The position numbers and the translations under genes were made by a program. Of a DNA stretch of 64,000 nucleotides, positions 9,032-18,952 are shown in pieces. The stretch spans positions 1 through 64,000 of the forward strand of contig NZ_CP034438.1 in the NCBI RefSeq assembly GCF_003952265.1, in the 5' to 3' direction. How positions within the stretch are numbered: position 1 is the first letter of the stretch; each line of letters begins with the position of its first letter. The stretch is from Flaviflexus salsibiostraticola. GTDB lineage: Bacteria; Actinomycetota; Actinomycetes; Actinomycetales; Actinomycetaceae. The notes beneath the pieces are model-generated. The model was not told the DNA's origin and searched no databases. It saw nothing but the letters and a program-made list of their open reading frames with translations.

Positions 9032-10996
9032 ATGACAGAACTGATCAACGATCTCTACTACGAGGGTGAGCCGATCGCGGACACCAAGGCGCCGGCGGGC
9101 CCTCTTGAGAAGAAGTGGGAGCAGCGCAAGTTCGACGCGAAGCTCGTCAACCCGACGAACCGGCGCAGGATGCACGTCATCATGGTCGGCACAGGTCTCG
9201 CCGGCGCATCCGCAGCGGCCTCGCTCGGGGAGATGGGCTACAGGGTCAGCGCCTTCTTCTACCAGGATTCGGCCCGGAGGGCGCACTCGATCGCGGCCCA
9301 GGGCGGCATCAACGCCGCGAAGAACTACCGCAACGACAACGACTCGACCTTCCGTCTCTTCTACGACACGGTCAAGGGCGGCGATTACCGTGCGCGCGAA
9401 TCGAACGTCTACCGACTCGCCGAGGTGTCCTCGGCGATCATCGATCAGTGCGTCGCCCAGGGCGTGCCATTCGCCCGTGAGTACGGCGGTCTTCTCGACA
9501 ACCGCTCCTTCGGCGGCGTTCAGGTGTCCCGCACCTTCTATGCTCGCGGTCAGACGGGCCAGCAGCTCCTCATCGGTGCCTACCAGGCGCTCGAGCGTCA
9601 GGTCGCGGCGGGCACCGTCACGAGCTACGCGCGCCACGAGATGGTCGAGCTCATCGTCGTCGACGGCCGGGCGCGGGGCATCATCGCCCGCGATATGGTG
9701 ACGGGCAAGCTCGAGACGCACCTGGCGGACGCGGTCGTCCTCGCCTCGGGCGGGTACGGCAACGTCTTCTTCCTGTCGACGAACGCGATGGGCTGCAATG
9801 CGACCGCGATCTGGCGCGCACACCGCAAGGGCGCCTACTTCGCGAACCCGTGCTACACGCAGATCCACCCGACCTGCATCCCGCAGTCCGGCGCCTACCA
9901 GTCCAAACTCACGCTCATGTCTGAGTCGCTGCGCAACGACGGTCGGATCTGGGTGCCGAAGAATGCCGAGGACTGCGAGAAGGATCCGCGTGAGATCCCC
10001 GAAGAGGATCGCGACTACTACCTCGAGCGCATCTACCCGGCGTTCGGCAACCTCGTCCCGCGCGATATCGCCTCGCGTCAGGCGAAGAACGTCTGTGACG
10101 AGGGCAGGGGAGTGGGCCCGAAGGTTGAGGGTGAGCGCCGCGGCGTCTACCTCGACTTCAGCGAGGCCATCGAGCGTCTCGGTGCGGCCGCGGTCGCCGA
10201 GCGCTACGGCAACCTGTTCGACATGTACAAGCAGATCACGGGTGAGGATCCCTACCAGGTGCCCATGCGCATCTACCCTGCGGTCCACTACACGATGGGC
10301 GGCCTGTGGGTCGACTACGATCTGCAGTCCACGATCCCGGGTCTGTTCGTCACGGGCGAGGCGAACTTCTCCGACCACGGCGCGAACCGCCTCGGCGCGT
10401 CCGCCCTTATGCAGGGTCTCGCCGACGGCTACTTTGTTCTGCCGAACACGATCAACGACTACCTGGCCGGCGCACCCTTCGAGGATGTCTCCGAGTCGCC
10501 GGAGGTCGCGGCCGCCCAGCAGCAGGTGACCGAGCGTATCGACACCCTCATGTCCATCAACGGGACGAGGTCGGTCGACTCCTTCCACAAGGAGCTCGGC
10601 ACCATCATGTGGGAGAAGTGCGGCATGGAGAGGACCGAGGAGCGCCTTAAGGAGGCCATCGCCGAGATCCGGGCACTCCGCGAGGAGTTCTGGAGGAACG
10701 TCAAGGTCCCCGGCAGCGCCTCCGATCTCAACCAGTCCCTCGAGAAGGCCGGCCGTGTCGCCGACTTCCTCGAGCTGGGCGAGCTCATGTGCATCGACGC
10801 GCTCCATCGCAGGGAATCCTGCGGCGGCCACTTCCGGGCCGAGTCCCAGACGGAGGAGGGTGAGGCTCTTCGCCACGATGATGAGTTCGCCTACGTCGGC
10901 GCGTGGGAGTGGGGCGGCGACGGCCAGGCCCCAACCCTCCATAGGGAAGACCTCGTATACGAATTCGTCGAGATGAAGCAGCGGAGCTACAAGTGA
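9032..10996 (+). CDS. sdhA: Succinate dehydrogenase flavoprotein subunit
   Basis: FAD-bearing catalytic subunit that oxidises succinate to fumarate at the inner face of the membrane. The 654-residue protein shows the dinucleotide-binding motif [11 protein letters not shown] and the flavinylation region [15 protein letters not shown], where the His is the usual covalent FAD anchor. It also has HPTCIP and the late motifs [19 protein letters not shown] and [14 protein letters not shown] at 9017 in frame overlaps the sdhC stop, but the ATG at 9032 directly precedes the conserved N-terminus. Length and motifs match the Corynebacterium-type SdhA. sdhB overlaps its stop by four bases. Confidence 0.95.
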   Translation: MTELINDLYYEGEPIADTKAPAGPLEKKWEQRKFDAKLVNPTNRRRMHVIMVGTGLAGASAAASLGEMGYRVSAFFYQDSARRAHSIAAQGGINAAKNYRNDNDSTFRLFYDTVKGGDYRARESNVYRLAEVSSAIIDQCVAQGVPFAREYGGLLDNRSFGGVQVSRTFYARGQTGQQLLIGAYQALERQVAAGTVTSYARHEMVELIVVDGRARGIIARDMVTGKLETHLADAVVLASGGYGNVFFLSTNAMGCNATAIWRAHRKGAYFANPCYTQIHPTCIPQSGAYQSKLTLMSESLRNDGRIWVPKNAEDCEKDPREIPEEDRDYYLERIYPAFGNLVPRDIASRQAKNVCDEGRGVGPKVEGERRGVYLDFSEAIERLGAAAVAERYGNLFDMYKQITGEDPYQVPMRIYPAVHYTMGGLWVDYDLQSTIPGLFVTGEANFSDHGANRLGASALMQGLADGYFVLPNTINDYLAGAPFEDVSESPEVAAAQQQVTERIDTLMSINGTRSVDSFHKELGTIMWEKCGMERTEERLKEAIAEIRALREEFWRNVKVPGSASDLNQSLEKAGRVADFLELGELMCIDALHRRESCGGHFRAESQTEEGEALRHDDEFAYVGAWEWGGDGQAPTLHREDLVYEFVEMKQRSYK

Positions 10997-11727
10997 GAAT
11001 TACACTCGAATACTGGCGCCAGAACGGCCCAAGCGATACCGGACACTTCGAGACCCGACAGGTCGAGGTCGATGATCATGCGTCCTTCCTGGAGATGCTC
11101 GATGTGCTGAACGAGGAGCTCCTGGCGGATGGCAGCGAGCCCGTCGCCTTCGACTCCGACTGCCGCGAAGGCATCTGCGGGCAGTGTGGTCTCGTCATCA
11201 ACGGCGACCCGCACGGACCCCTCCGGACGACAACGTGCCAGCTGCACATGCGCAGCTTCAAAGACGGCGACACGATCACGATTGAGCCCTGGCGCTCGAC
11301 CGCGTTCCCGGTCCTCAAGGACCTCGTCGTCGACCGGTCAGCCCTCGACCGGATCATCCAGGCCGGCGGCTACATCTCCGTCAACACGGGCGCGGCTCCG
11401 GATGCGCACGCGCAGCCGGTCCCGAAGCAGAACGCCGACCTCGCCTTCGAGGCCGCCGCCTGCATCGGCTGCGGCGCCTGCGTTGCGGCCTGCCCCAACG
11501 GATCGGGCATGCTCTTCACGGCGGCGAAGGTCGTCCACCTGGGCCTGCTCCCGCAGGGCCAGGTGGAGCGCAGGGCCCGCGCCCTCAACATGGTTCGTCA
11601 GCATGACGACGAGGGCTTCGGTGGGTGCACGAACATCGGCGAATGCGAAGCGGCCTGCCCGAAGGGCATCCCGATCGAGTTCATCTCCATGCTCAACAGG
11701 GACGTCCTCTCGGGCGCATCGAAGTAG
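10993..11727 (+). CDS. sdhB: Succinate dehydrogenase iron-sulfur subunit
   Basis: Carries electrons from FAD to quinone. The 244-residue protein has the [2Fe-2S] motif CREGICGQC with its later Cys in TTTCQLH. A [4Fe-4S] motif [14 protein letters not shown] follows, then the [3Fe-4S]-type [14 protein letters not shown] near the C-terminus. It starts with GTG inside a GTGA overlap with sdhA. The operon ends here, and a hairpin that probably terminated it is now split by an IS element. Confidence 0.95.
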   Translation: MRITLEYWRQNGPSDTGHFETRQVEVDDHASFLEMLDVLNEELLADGSEPVAFDSDCREGICGQCGLVINGDPHGPLRTTTCQLHMRSFKDGDTITIEPWRSTAFPVLKDLVVDRSALDRIIQAGGYISVNTGAAPDAHAQPVPKQNADLAFEAAACIGCGACVAACPNGSGMLFTAAKVVHLGLLPQGQVERRARALNMVRQHDDEGFGGCTNIGECEAACPKGIPIEFISMLNRDVLSGASK

Positions 11728-11758
11728 CAGGAGACGGGTGTCACGGTGAGCGGCGACC

Positions 11759-11764
11759 TCTAGG
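11759..11764. repeat. Target-site duplication of IS-A (left copy)
   Basis: TCTAGG at 11759-11764 is repeated at 12818-12823, directly outside the two ends of IS-A. Six-base duplications at NCTAGN are the established signature of IS481 insertion in Bordetella. Confidence 0.9.
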
Positions 11765-12722
11765 TGTAGTTCCCAGTGAGGTTGTGAACACGGTCTGAGG
11801 GAGTCTGTCCTCCGATTCCGGTGTGGGGTCGGTGATGATTGTAGTGGTGGAGCCAGGTGCTGTACGTTGCGGCCCTGGCTCCGTCGCTTTCGTACATCTG
11901 GGCGTAGGCCCACTCGGTGGCGAGGGTGCGGTTGAAACGTTCAACTTTCCCGTTGGTCTGGGGCCGATACGGACGAGTTCGACGATGTTTCACATCAGGT
12001 CCGAGCGCGGCTGCGAACGTTCGAGAGCGGTAACAAGACCCGTTATCGGTCATCACCGCCGCAACGGTCACTCCGGCCTGGGCGAAGAACATGCGCGCTC
12101 GGTGCCAGAACGCGGCGGCTGTTTCTTTCTTCTCGTCGGCAAGGATCTCGGAGTAGGCCAGACGCGAGTAGTCATCGACCGCGTGATGCAGAAACGCGTA
12201 CCCGACGCCATGGCGACGGTTACGCTTGCCGTTGGCGCGTCCGAGCATGCGATGTCCACCACCGTCAGGGATGCGGCCGAGTTTCTTGATGTCGACATGC
12301 ACAAGCTCGCCCGGACGCTGTTTCTCGTAGCGCACAGGGCGAGGCTTACGGACGGGCAGCCCTGTTGCCTGATCCACATGCGCTAACAGAGGCATCCGGT
12401 ACCGGGTAAGGACGCGTTCGACCGTGGACCGCGGGATGCCCAGGTGGTAGCTGATCCGGTGCGGTCCCCACCGGCGGGTGAACCGCAGGCTGATGATGCG
12501 GTGCTCGCGCCGCTCCGCAAGCCTCATGGGTGAGTGATGCGGGCGCGAGGAACGATCCACGAGAGGTTCACCCGCGCGGTATCGGGACGCCCATTTCGAT
12601 GCGGTGGCAGGTGAGACCTGGAATCGCTCCGCTGCGCGTCGGATCGACCATCCCTGATCGACGATCAGAGAAGCCAGGCGCTGCCTGCCCACAGGGGTCA
12701 ATGGTGCGTTAGCGTGGGACAT
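11760..12722 (-). CDS. IS481-family transposase of IS-A
   Basis: The 320-residue DDE transposase has N-terminal helix-turn-helix domains (about 1-100). A retroviral-integrase-type core follows, with the first Asp in HVDIKKLGRIPDGGG, the second in MTDNGSCY and the Glu in NGKVERFNRTL. The frame is intact. Its TAG stop (11760-11762) lies outside the inverted repeat, inside the target duplication, so the stop codon is provided by the CTAG target. Start codon and ribosome-binding site are buried in a hairpin at 12721-12781. Confidence 0.93.
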   Translation of the reverse strand: MSHANAPLTPVGRQRLASLIVDQGWSIRRAAERFQVSPATASKWASRYRAGEPLVDRSSRPHHSPMRLAERREHRIISLRFTRRWGPHRISYHLGIPRSTVERVLTRYRMPLLAHVDQATGLPVRKPRPVRYEKQRPGELVHVDIKKLGRIPDGGGHRMLGRANGKRNRRHGVGYAFLHHAVDDYSRLAYSEILADEKKETAAAFWHRARMFFAQAGVTVAAVMTDNGSCYRSRTFAAALGPDVKHRRTRPYRPQTNGKVERFNRTLATEWAYAQMYESDGARAATYSTWLHHYNHHRPHTGIGGQTPSDRVHNLTGNYT

Positions 12723-12817
12723 GAAGACCTCCGGTTACTGGATGCGAGTGTGGTAACCCACATCCTGCCGGAGGTCTTCATCTAACTCGAGCGTTCACAA
12801 CCTCCCGAGGAACTACA
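11765..12817 (-). mobile_element. IS481-family insertion sequence (IS-A), complete, 1053 bp
   Basis: Both ends start TGTAGTTCC, and the imperfect terminal inverted repeats run on through GAGGTTGTGAAC. The element is flanked by the six-base duplication TCTAGG and holds one intact transposase gene on the minus strand. It is different from the two IS-B copies, with other termini and a clearly diverged transposase. It sits in the loop of the sdhB terminator and ends 33 bases before the tsaD GTG, so it separates tsaD from all upstream sequence beyond the hairpin arm. Confidence 0.93.
12721..12781 (-). promoter_or_regulatory. Hairpin over the IS-A transposase start
   Basis: A perfect 14-bp inverted repeat, 12721-12734 with 12768-12781, encloses a 33-base loop that has its own smaller stem (TGTGG with CCACA). 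In the minus-strand message the second arm contains the GGAGG ribosome-binding site and reaches the transposase ATG. It would block translation of transcripts that read in from outside, as known for IS10 and similar elements. The control role is inferred from structure. Confidence 0.65.
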
Positions 12818-12850
12818 TCTAGGTCGCCGCTTTCCCGTGCATTAGACTGT

Positions 12851-13900
12851 GTGATCGTGGCAGAACCCCTCATCCTCGGCATTGAAACCTCCTGCGACGA
12901 GACAGGCATCGCCCTCGTCCGCGGACGCGAGCTCCTCGCGGACGTCACCGCATCCTCCATGGACGAACACGCCCGGTACGGCGGGATCATCCCGGAGATC
13001 GCCTCCCGAGCCCACCTTGAATCCTTCGTGCCGACGCTCGACGCGACGCTCGAGCGTGCGGATGTCGACCTGTCTGAGGTCGACGCGATTGCGGTGACGG
13101 CGGGGCCCGGTCTCGTCGGCTCACTCACTGTCGGGGTCTCTGCGGCGAAGGCTCTTGCCCTCGCGCTCGGCAAGCCGTTCTACGGCGTCAATCACATCAT
13201 CGGCCACATCGCCGTCGACGAGCTCGTCAACGGCGAGATCCCCGCGAACTCCGTGGGGCTCGTCGTCTCGGGTGGGCACTCGTCCCTCCTCCGGATCGGC
13301 GACATCGCGACCGACGTCGAGGAGTTGGGGGCAACGCTCGATGACGCGGCGGGGGAGGCCTTCGACAAGGTCGGTCGGGTGCTCGGCCTGCCCTACCCGG
13401 GAGGCCCTCACATCGACAGGCTCTCCCGTGAGGGCGACCGGACCGCGATCCGGTTCCCGCGGGGACTCGTCGGCGGTCGCCACAAGGAGAAGCACCAGTA
13501 CGACTTCTCGTTCTCGGGACTCAAGACCGCCGTCGCCCGCTACATCGAGGGCCTCGAGACCGAAGGTGTCGACATTCCTGTCGAGGACATCGCGGCAGGC
13601 TTCTCGGAATCGGTGGCCGATGTGCTCTCCGCGAAGGCGCTCGCCGCGTGCCGGTCCCAGGACACGGACACTCTCGTGATCGGGGGCGGGTTCTCCGCCA
13701 ACTCCCGCCTGCGTGAGCTCGTGACCGAACGCGCGGAGTCGGCTGGCATCACCGTCCGCATCCCCCCGATCCGCTACTGCACGGACAACGGGGCGATGAT
13801 CGCGGCGCTCGGATCAGCGCTCGTGCGCGCCGGGGTCGAGCCCTCCAGCCTCGACATCACTGTCGACACGTCGATGCCGATGGACGTCATCCGCGCCTGA
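12851..13900 (+). CDS. tsaD: tRNA N6-adenosine threonylcarbamoyltransferase TsaD
   Basis: Catalytic subunit of t6A synthesis, which transfers threonylcarbamoyl to A37 of tRNA. The product (349 residues from 12851) begins [15 protein letters not shown]. It has the metal-binding [11 protein letters not shown] (His near 114 and 118), VVSGGHSSL, the [10 protein letters not shown] segment and [12 protein letters not shown]. Two in-frame GTG codons compete. A TAGACT box at 12843-12848 sits eight bases before the GTG at 12857 and only two before 12851, so the later start (347 residues, leaderless) may be the real one. IS-A ends 33 bases upstream, so the gene depends on whatever promoter lies between. 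Confidence 0.93.
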   Translation: MIVAEPLILGIETSCDETGIALVRGRELLADVTASSMDEHARYGGIIPEIASRAHLESFVPTLDATLERADVDLSEVDAIAVTAGPGLVGSLTVGVSAAKALALALGKPFYGVNHIIGHIAVDELVNGEIPANSVGLVVSGGHSSLLRIGDIATDVEELGATLDDAAGEAFDKVGRVLGLPYPGGPHIDRLSREGDRTAIRFPRGLVGGRHKEKHQYDFSFSGLKTAVARYIEGLETEGVDIPVEDIAAGFSESVADVLSAKALAACRSQDTDTLVIGGGFSANSRLRELVTERAESAGITVRIPPIRYCTDNGAMIAALGSALVRAGVEPSSLDITVDTSMPMDVIRA

Positions 13901-13909
13901 GCCGCGGCC

Positions 13910-15052
13910 TCAGCTCCGCGGCAGCCGCTCGACGAGGACGGCTCTCCTACCCTCGAGCAGGGGAGTGAGAACGAGAGTGGCGGACGTCCGGCCCTTGAGC
14001 CTGAGCCGCGCTCGCAGCACGTCGGGGGCGATGTCGACACCGCGCTTCTTGATCTCAAGGGAGCCGATGCCCCGAGCCTTGAGTTCCCTCGCGAGTTTCT
14101 TCTCCTGGAGGGGGAGAACGTCGACGACGGAGAACCCGGTGAGGAAGGGCGAGCTGACAGGCCCGCCCGTCAGGTAGGCGATCCCGGGAGCAACGGGCGC
14201 CAGATCGAATTTCTCGCAGAGGGCGCCGATCCCTCCGGCGCGAATGGCTGCGGGGTCGGGTTCATAGATGATCTCACCCAGCGGCGCAGGGTCGACCATG
14301 GCAGCGGGCCCGCTCGGATCACCGGGAATCGTCAGCGACGCGTCGCCCAGCAACACGGCGCGACGGGCGGGCGGGCCGATGCCAAGCCAGATGATCGCCT
14401 CGATGAGCTCCCCTCCCGACGACAGCCACTCGACCGTCGCATCAGGGGGCAGATGGGAGTAGTCGATGCCGGGTGCCACCTTGATTCCGGCGACCCTCAC
14501 CGTCCTCGCGGCGGCCAGCACCGCCGACAGGGGCGGCCCCCACTCTTCGGGGTTGATGATGCGACCCTTCGCGCCTCGGCGCGCGGGATCGGCCCACAGC
14601 CCGTCCTCGGTGATGTCTGCCAGACCGTCGGCGGCCTCGACGACCGCTCCCTCATGATCCCTCAGGTTGTAGGCGGCGAACTCGGCACGCTCAGGGTCGA
14701 GCTCGCGCGCAGTCACGTGGATACCAGACTCGGCGAAGGCGAGCGTGTCGGCTCCGATACCGGCGCCGACCTCGCGGAGTGAGGCTACGCCCGCGGCCGT
14801 GAAAACGGCGGCATGATGGGAGGCGGCATCCGGTCTGCTCGCCTGCTCGAGGGCGTCCGCGGTGAAGAGCATTCGGTCGGCGCGCGATCCGAATTTGTGC
14901 TGCGCCTGTGCACGAAGCCGCGACTGCGTGAGTGCGGCCGCGACGATAGCGGCGTCCCACCCCTCACTGCGCAGCCTGGCAGTCAGCGAGAAGATGGCGC
15001 CGCCGTCGTAGGGGGAAAGGCGACTGAGGAGGTCGAGCACTCGGGGATCCAC
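13910..15052 (-). CDS. THUMP-like-domain class I SAM-dependent methyltransferase
   Basis: A SAM-binding Rossmann core (LREVGAGIGADTLAFAES near residues 95-112, then VTARELDPERAEFAAYNL) is followed by LWADPARRG and a C-terminal THUMP-like region. This matches a conserved but uncharacterised bacterial methyltransferase family; the substrate, possibly RNA, is unknown. The open frame extends to 15154, but those residues are low-complexity and abut the CIRCE operator of groES. The GTG at 15052 (VDPRVLDLLSR) starts at the conserved region and gives 380 residues. It converges on tsaD with a ten-base gap. Confidence 0.75.
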   Translation of the reverse strand: MDPRVLDLLSRLSPYDGGAIFSLTARLRSEGWDAAIVAAALTQSRLRAQAQHKFGSRADRMLFTADALEQASRPDAASHHAAVFTAAGVASLREVGAGIGADTLAFAESGIHVTARELDPERAEFAAYNLRDHEGAVVEAADGLADITEDGLWADPARRGAKGRIINPEEWGPPLSAVLAAARTVRVAGIKVAPGIDYSHLPPDATVEWLSSGGELIEAIIWLGIGPPARRAVLLGDASLTIPGDPSGPAAMVDPAPLGEIIYEPDPAAIRAGGIGALCEKFDLAPVAPGIAYLTGGPVSSPFLTGFSVVDVLPLQEKKLARELKARGIGSLEIKKRGVDIAPDVLRARLRLKGRTSATLVLTPLLEGRRAVLVERLPRS

Positions 15053-15154
15053 CCCTCTATCCTGCCAAACGGATCGGCCCCGTTCGTGCGTGGGCGCAGG
15101 CCGGCACCCCGATTGCCCATCCCGGCCGCTCGCTGGAACGCTCAGCGCGAACAA

Positions 15155-15181
15155 TTGGCACTCGAGTTGACCGAGTGCTAA
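15155..15181. promoter_or_regulatory. CIRCE element (HrcA operator) upstream of groES
   Basis: TTGGCACTC, nine bases, then GAGTGCTAA: one mismatch from the canonical TTAGCACTC-N9-GAGTGCTAA. It lies 117 bases before groES, so HrcA repression of the heat-shock gene is expected. The element also lies just upstream of the divergent methyltransferase gene. Confidence 0.93.
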
Positions 15182-15298
15182 TTTCTTTCTACTCTAGGTA
15201 CAGCCGTGGTTCGCCACGCATAAATACGTTCAGTCCGACCCCCGCGACGGCGGACGAGGCGTCATCCAATCCGAATTTCACGAAAAGGAGGGGTCCGC

Positions 15299-15595
15299 GT
15301 GTCGGTCTCCATTAAGCCTCTCGAGGATCGCGTCGTCATCACCCAGCTCGAAGCTGAGACGACGACGGCCTCAGGTCTCGTCATCCCTGATACCGCCAAG
15401 GAAAAGCCCCAGGAGGGCAAGGTTGTGGCCGTTGGCCCGGGCCGCGTCGATGACAGCGGCAACCGCATTCCGGTCGACGTCGCAGTCGGCGACGTCGTCA
15501 TCTACTCGAAGTACGGCGGCACCGAGGTCAAGTACGGCGCCGAGGAGTTCATCATCCTCTCCTCGCGCGACGTTCTCGCGGTCGTCGAGAAGTAG
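15299..15595 (+). CDS. groS: Co-chaperonin GroES
   Basis: Seven-fold lid of the GroEL folding chamber. The 98-residue protein starts with GTG after AAAAGGAGGGG and reads [13 protein letters not shown], with the mobile-loop region [21 protein letters not shown] and [21 protein letters not shown] lies upstream, indicating HrcA control. No groEL follows: a strong terminator and convergent whiB come next, so the GroEL partner must be encoded elsewhere. Confidence 0.97.
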   Translation: MSVSIKPLEDRVVITQLEAETTTASGLVIPDTAKEKPQEGKVVAVGPGRVDDSGNRIPVDVAVGDVVIYSKYGGTEVKYGAEEFIILSSRDVLAVVEK

Positions 15596-15610
15596 TCTCG
15601 CAGACGTGAC

Positions 15611-15636
15611 GAGGGGCAGCCGGTTGGCTGCCCCTC
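15611..15636. terminator. Bidirectional terminator between groES and whiB
   Basis: An 11-bp perfect stem, GAGGGGCAGCC with GGCTGCCCCTC, closed by a GGTT loop, lies between the convergent groES and whiB stops. Confidence 0.8.
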
Positions 15637-15644
15637 TCGCTGTC

Positions 15645-15938
15645 TCAGGACACGCGCTTGACGCGTGCCGCCATGATCATTGTGTGCCGCTCCTCCTCGC
15701 TCAGACCGCCCCACACCCCATAGGGTTCGTGGGCGTCGAGCGCGTACTGGCGGCATGTCTCCAGCACAGGGCACCTGGCGCAGATCTTCTTCGCTGCTTC
15801 AGCGCGACGACGGCGAGGGCCGCCCCGCTCGCCTTCGGGATGGAAGAACTGGCTCGAGTCCATATCCTTGCATAGGCCTTCGAGCTGCCAATCCCAATTC
15901 GTCGACAGGGGTCTCGGTAAACGGTGGATATCAGCCAC
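15645..15938 (-). CDS. WhiB-family iron-sulfur transcriptional regulator
   Basis: Small actinobacteria-specific regulator that binds a redox- and NO-sensitive [4Fe-4S] cluster and partners with sigma factor region 4. Four Cys are present, in LCKDMDSS, ICARC (two) and ETCRQYAL. The GVWGGLSEEER turn and a basic C-terminus (AARVKR) follow. The open frame reaches 15980, but a GAAAGGGTGG ribosome-binding site points to the GTG at 15938, giving 97 residues. The PEGERGG segment after the first Cys recalls WhiB4-type proteins; the subtype is uncertain. Confidence 0.85.
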   Translation of the reverse strand: MADIHRLPRPLSTNWDWQLEGLCKDMDSSQFFHPEGERGGPRRRRAEAAKKICARCPVLETCRQYALDAHEPYGVWGGLSEEERHTMIMAARVKRVS

Positions 15939-16120
15939 GTGGTCCACCCTTTCTCGCCTTGCGGCGACCGGTGCCAGCATCGGCTTCTGGCCAAGGCCGG
16001 CGGAATGTCAACGCTTATTACATCGGTATATTTCCCTGCGGCCCATGCCAAGTCAACGAAAATGCCCCATCGAGGGTGGGGAGTGCTTCCCAGCGCGGAT
16101 GATTCTCACACCCCCGACCG

Positions 16121-17661
<1,541 letters not shown>

Positions 17662-17674
17662 CACCGTCCCTCAA

Positions 17675-17706
17675 GGTGGGCCCCGCTCTCAGGAGCGGGG
17701 CCCACC
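17675..17706 (+). terminator. guaB terminator
   Basis: A perfect 14-bp GC-rich stem, GGTGGGCCCCGCTC with its complement, has a TCAG loop and lies 13 bases after the guaB stop. The following sequence is only weakly T-rich (TGTGTGTG). Confidence 0.8.
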
Positions 17707-18045
17707 TGTGTGTGAGTCACCATGAGGCTCCCCGCGCGGGATGGAATCGTTCAACGGGTGGGAGAAGGGGACGGTGTGCCGCGACAGATGCCCGCGAGCT
17801 TCGTCGTGCGCCCAGCCGGAGCTGGGATCCGCCTCTGCACCCGATGTGCCGAAGGTCACACTGCACTGCCGGAGCGCCCTCGGATGACTGGACGAGTTCC
17901 ATTTTCTGGCTCTGCGCCGCGATTGGGCTGGTTCTCGTCCAGTTCGGGTCTGCTTCGGGTCAAGTATTCACCATTTGACCCAGTCTTTGTGCTGCGCTCA
18001 TCGTGCGGCATGATGAACCATCGGCACGAGGAACGGTGGATCTTG
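17707..18045. other. Gene-free stretch before dapF
   Basis: About 340 bases with no convincing gene. The dapF frame stays open through much of it, but the encoded residues resemble no known DapF N-terminus. A TTGACC at 17975-17980 could be a -35 element, but no well-spaced -10 box was found. The stretch is less GC-biased than the neighbouring coding DNA. Confidence 0.5.
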
Positions 18046-18945
18046 ATGGGACTGACCTTCACGAAAATGCATGGACTCGGCAACGACTTCGTTGTTGTCG
18101 ACGGGATGAACAGCAGGGTTGATCTCCCTGCCGATCAGGTGGAGGCGATTTGCGACCGGCACCGCGGAGTCGGTGCTGACGGCGTCATCACCGTTCGGCC
18201 CGGCAGATCGCAGGGCAGCAGCGCGTTCATGGATTACATCAACGCTGACGGAACGCCGGCGCAGATGTGCGGCAACGGCGTGCGTGTGACAGCGAAGTAC
18301 CTTGTCGATCATGGATACGTCGCTCCGGAGAGCGGAGAGCTCCTGCTCGATACTCGCGCCGGGGTGAAGCGTCTGACCTTCGAGGCGAATCGGGGCAGGC
18401 TAGACCAGGCAACCGTCAACATGGGGCCGCCCGAACTCGATCCGGCCAGCATTCCGGTGCGGGCTGACAGCGATTCGGCGCATCGCGGGATGAGGTTTGT
18501 CGGTTCTCTCGCGATCGACACCCAGTGGGGAGCCGCCGACCTGGCGTGCGTATCGATGGGGAACCCCCACGCGGTCTGGTTCGTGGGCATAGAGACCCTC
18601 CCAGAAACGCTCTTCGCTGGTGAGCGCAGTCTGCAGGGGCTCGACCTCACTCGCGTCGGTCCGGTTCTCGAGTCGGCGCCGGTGTTCCCCGAGAAGGCCA
18701 ACATCGAGTTCGTCACGGTCGAGGACGATGGTCTGCACATGAGGGTGTACGAGCGCGGGGTGGGAGAGACTCTCGCCTGCGGGACGGGCGCCTGTGCAGT
18801 GCTCGTCGCCGCATATCTGACCGGGCGCTCGGGACCCTCCTCCGACGTGCATCTCCCCGGCGGCACCCTCGCAATCGACTGGCGCGACGACGGGGTTTAC
18901 ATGACCGGCCCCGCAGCGACCGTGTACTCAGGAACGTGGAACTAG
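18046..18945 (+). CDS. dapF: Diaminopimelate epimerase
   Basis: Converts LL- to meso-diaminopimelate, for lysine and possibly peptidoglycan. The 299-residue protein starts FTKMHGLGNDFVVVDG and has both active-site Cys: MCGNGVRV (near 75) and LACGTGACA (near 245). PGGTLAIDW lies near the end. The ATG at 18046 was chosen because conservation starts there, after GAGGAACGG. Third codon positions are visibly richer in A/T than in neighbouring genes: 19 of the first 72 codons end in A or T, against about 4 of 66 in a sampled glmS stretch. dapL follows after seven bases, so the two form an operon. Confidence 0.95.
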   Translation: MGLTFTKMHGLGNDFVVVDGMNSRVDLPADQVEAICDRHRGVGADGVITVRPGRSQGSSAFMDYINADGTPAQMCGNGVRVTAKYLVDHGYVAPESGELLLDTRAGVKRLTFEANRGRLDQATVNMGPPELDPASIPVRADSDSAHRGMRFVGSLAIDTQWGAADLACVSMGNPHAVWFVGIETLPETLFAGERSLQGLDLTRVGPVLESAPVFPEKANIEFVTVEDDGLHMRVYERGVGETLACGTGACAVLVAAYLTGRSGPSSDVHLPGGTLAIDWRDDGVYMTGPAATVYSGTWN

Positions 18946-18952
18946 GAGAAAT

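Larger units (their letters stand above)
11749..12831 (+). terminator. sdhB terminator hairpin, split in its loop by IS-A
   Basis: The left arm AGCGGCGACC (11749-11758) and right arm GGTCGCCGCT (12822-12831) are perfect reverse complements. Removing IS-A and one copy of the duplicated TCTAGG restores a 10-bp stem with a TCTA loop followed by TTCCC. It lies shortly after sdhB and was probably its terminator or an attenuator before tsaD. The original hairpin is read directly from the flanks; the termination role is inference. Confidence 0.6.

Noticed and set aside
8831..10942. 703-residue open frame antisense to sdhA
   Set aside because: Shadow of a gene with certain function; Asp/Arg/Val-rich composition typical of reverse-frame reading of GC-rich genes.
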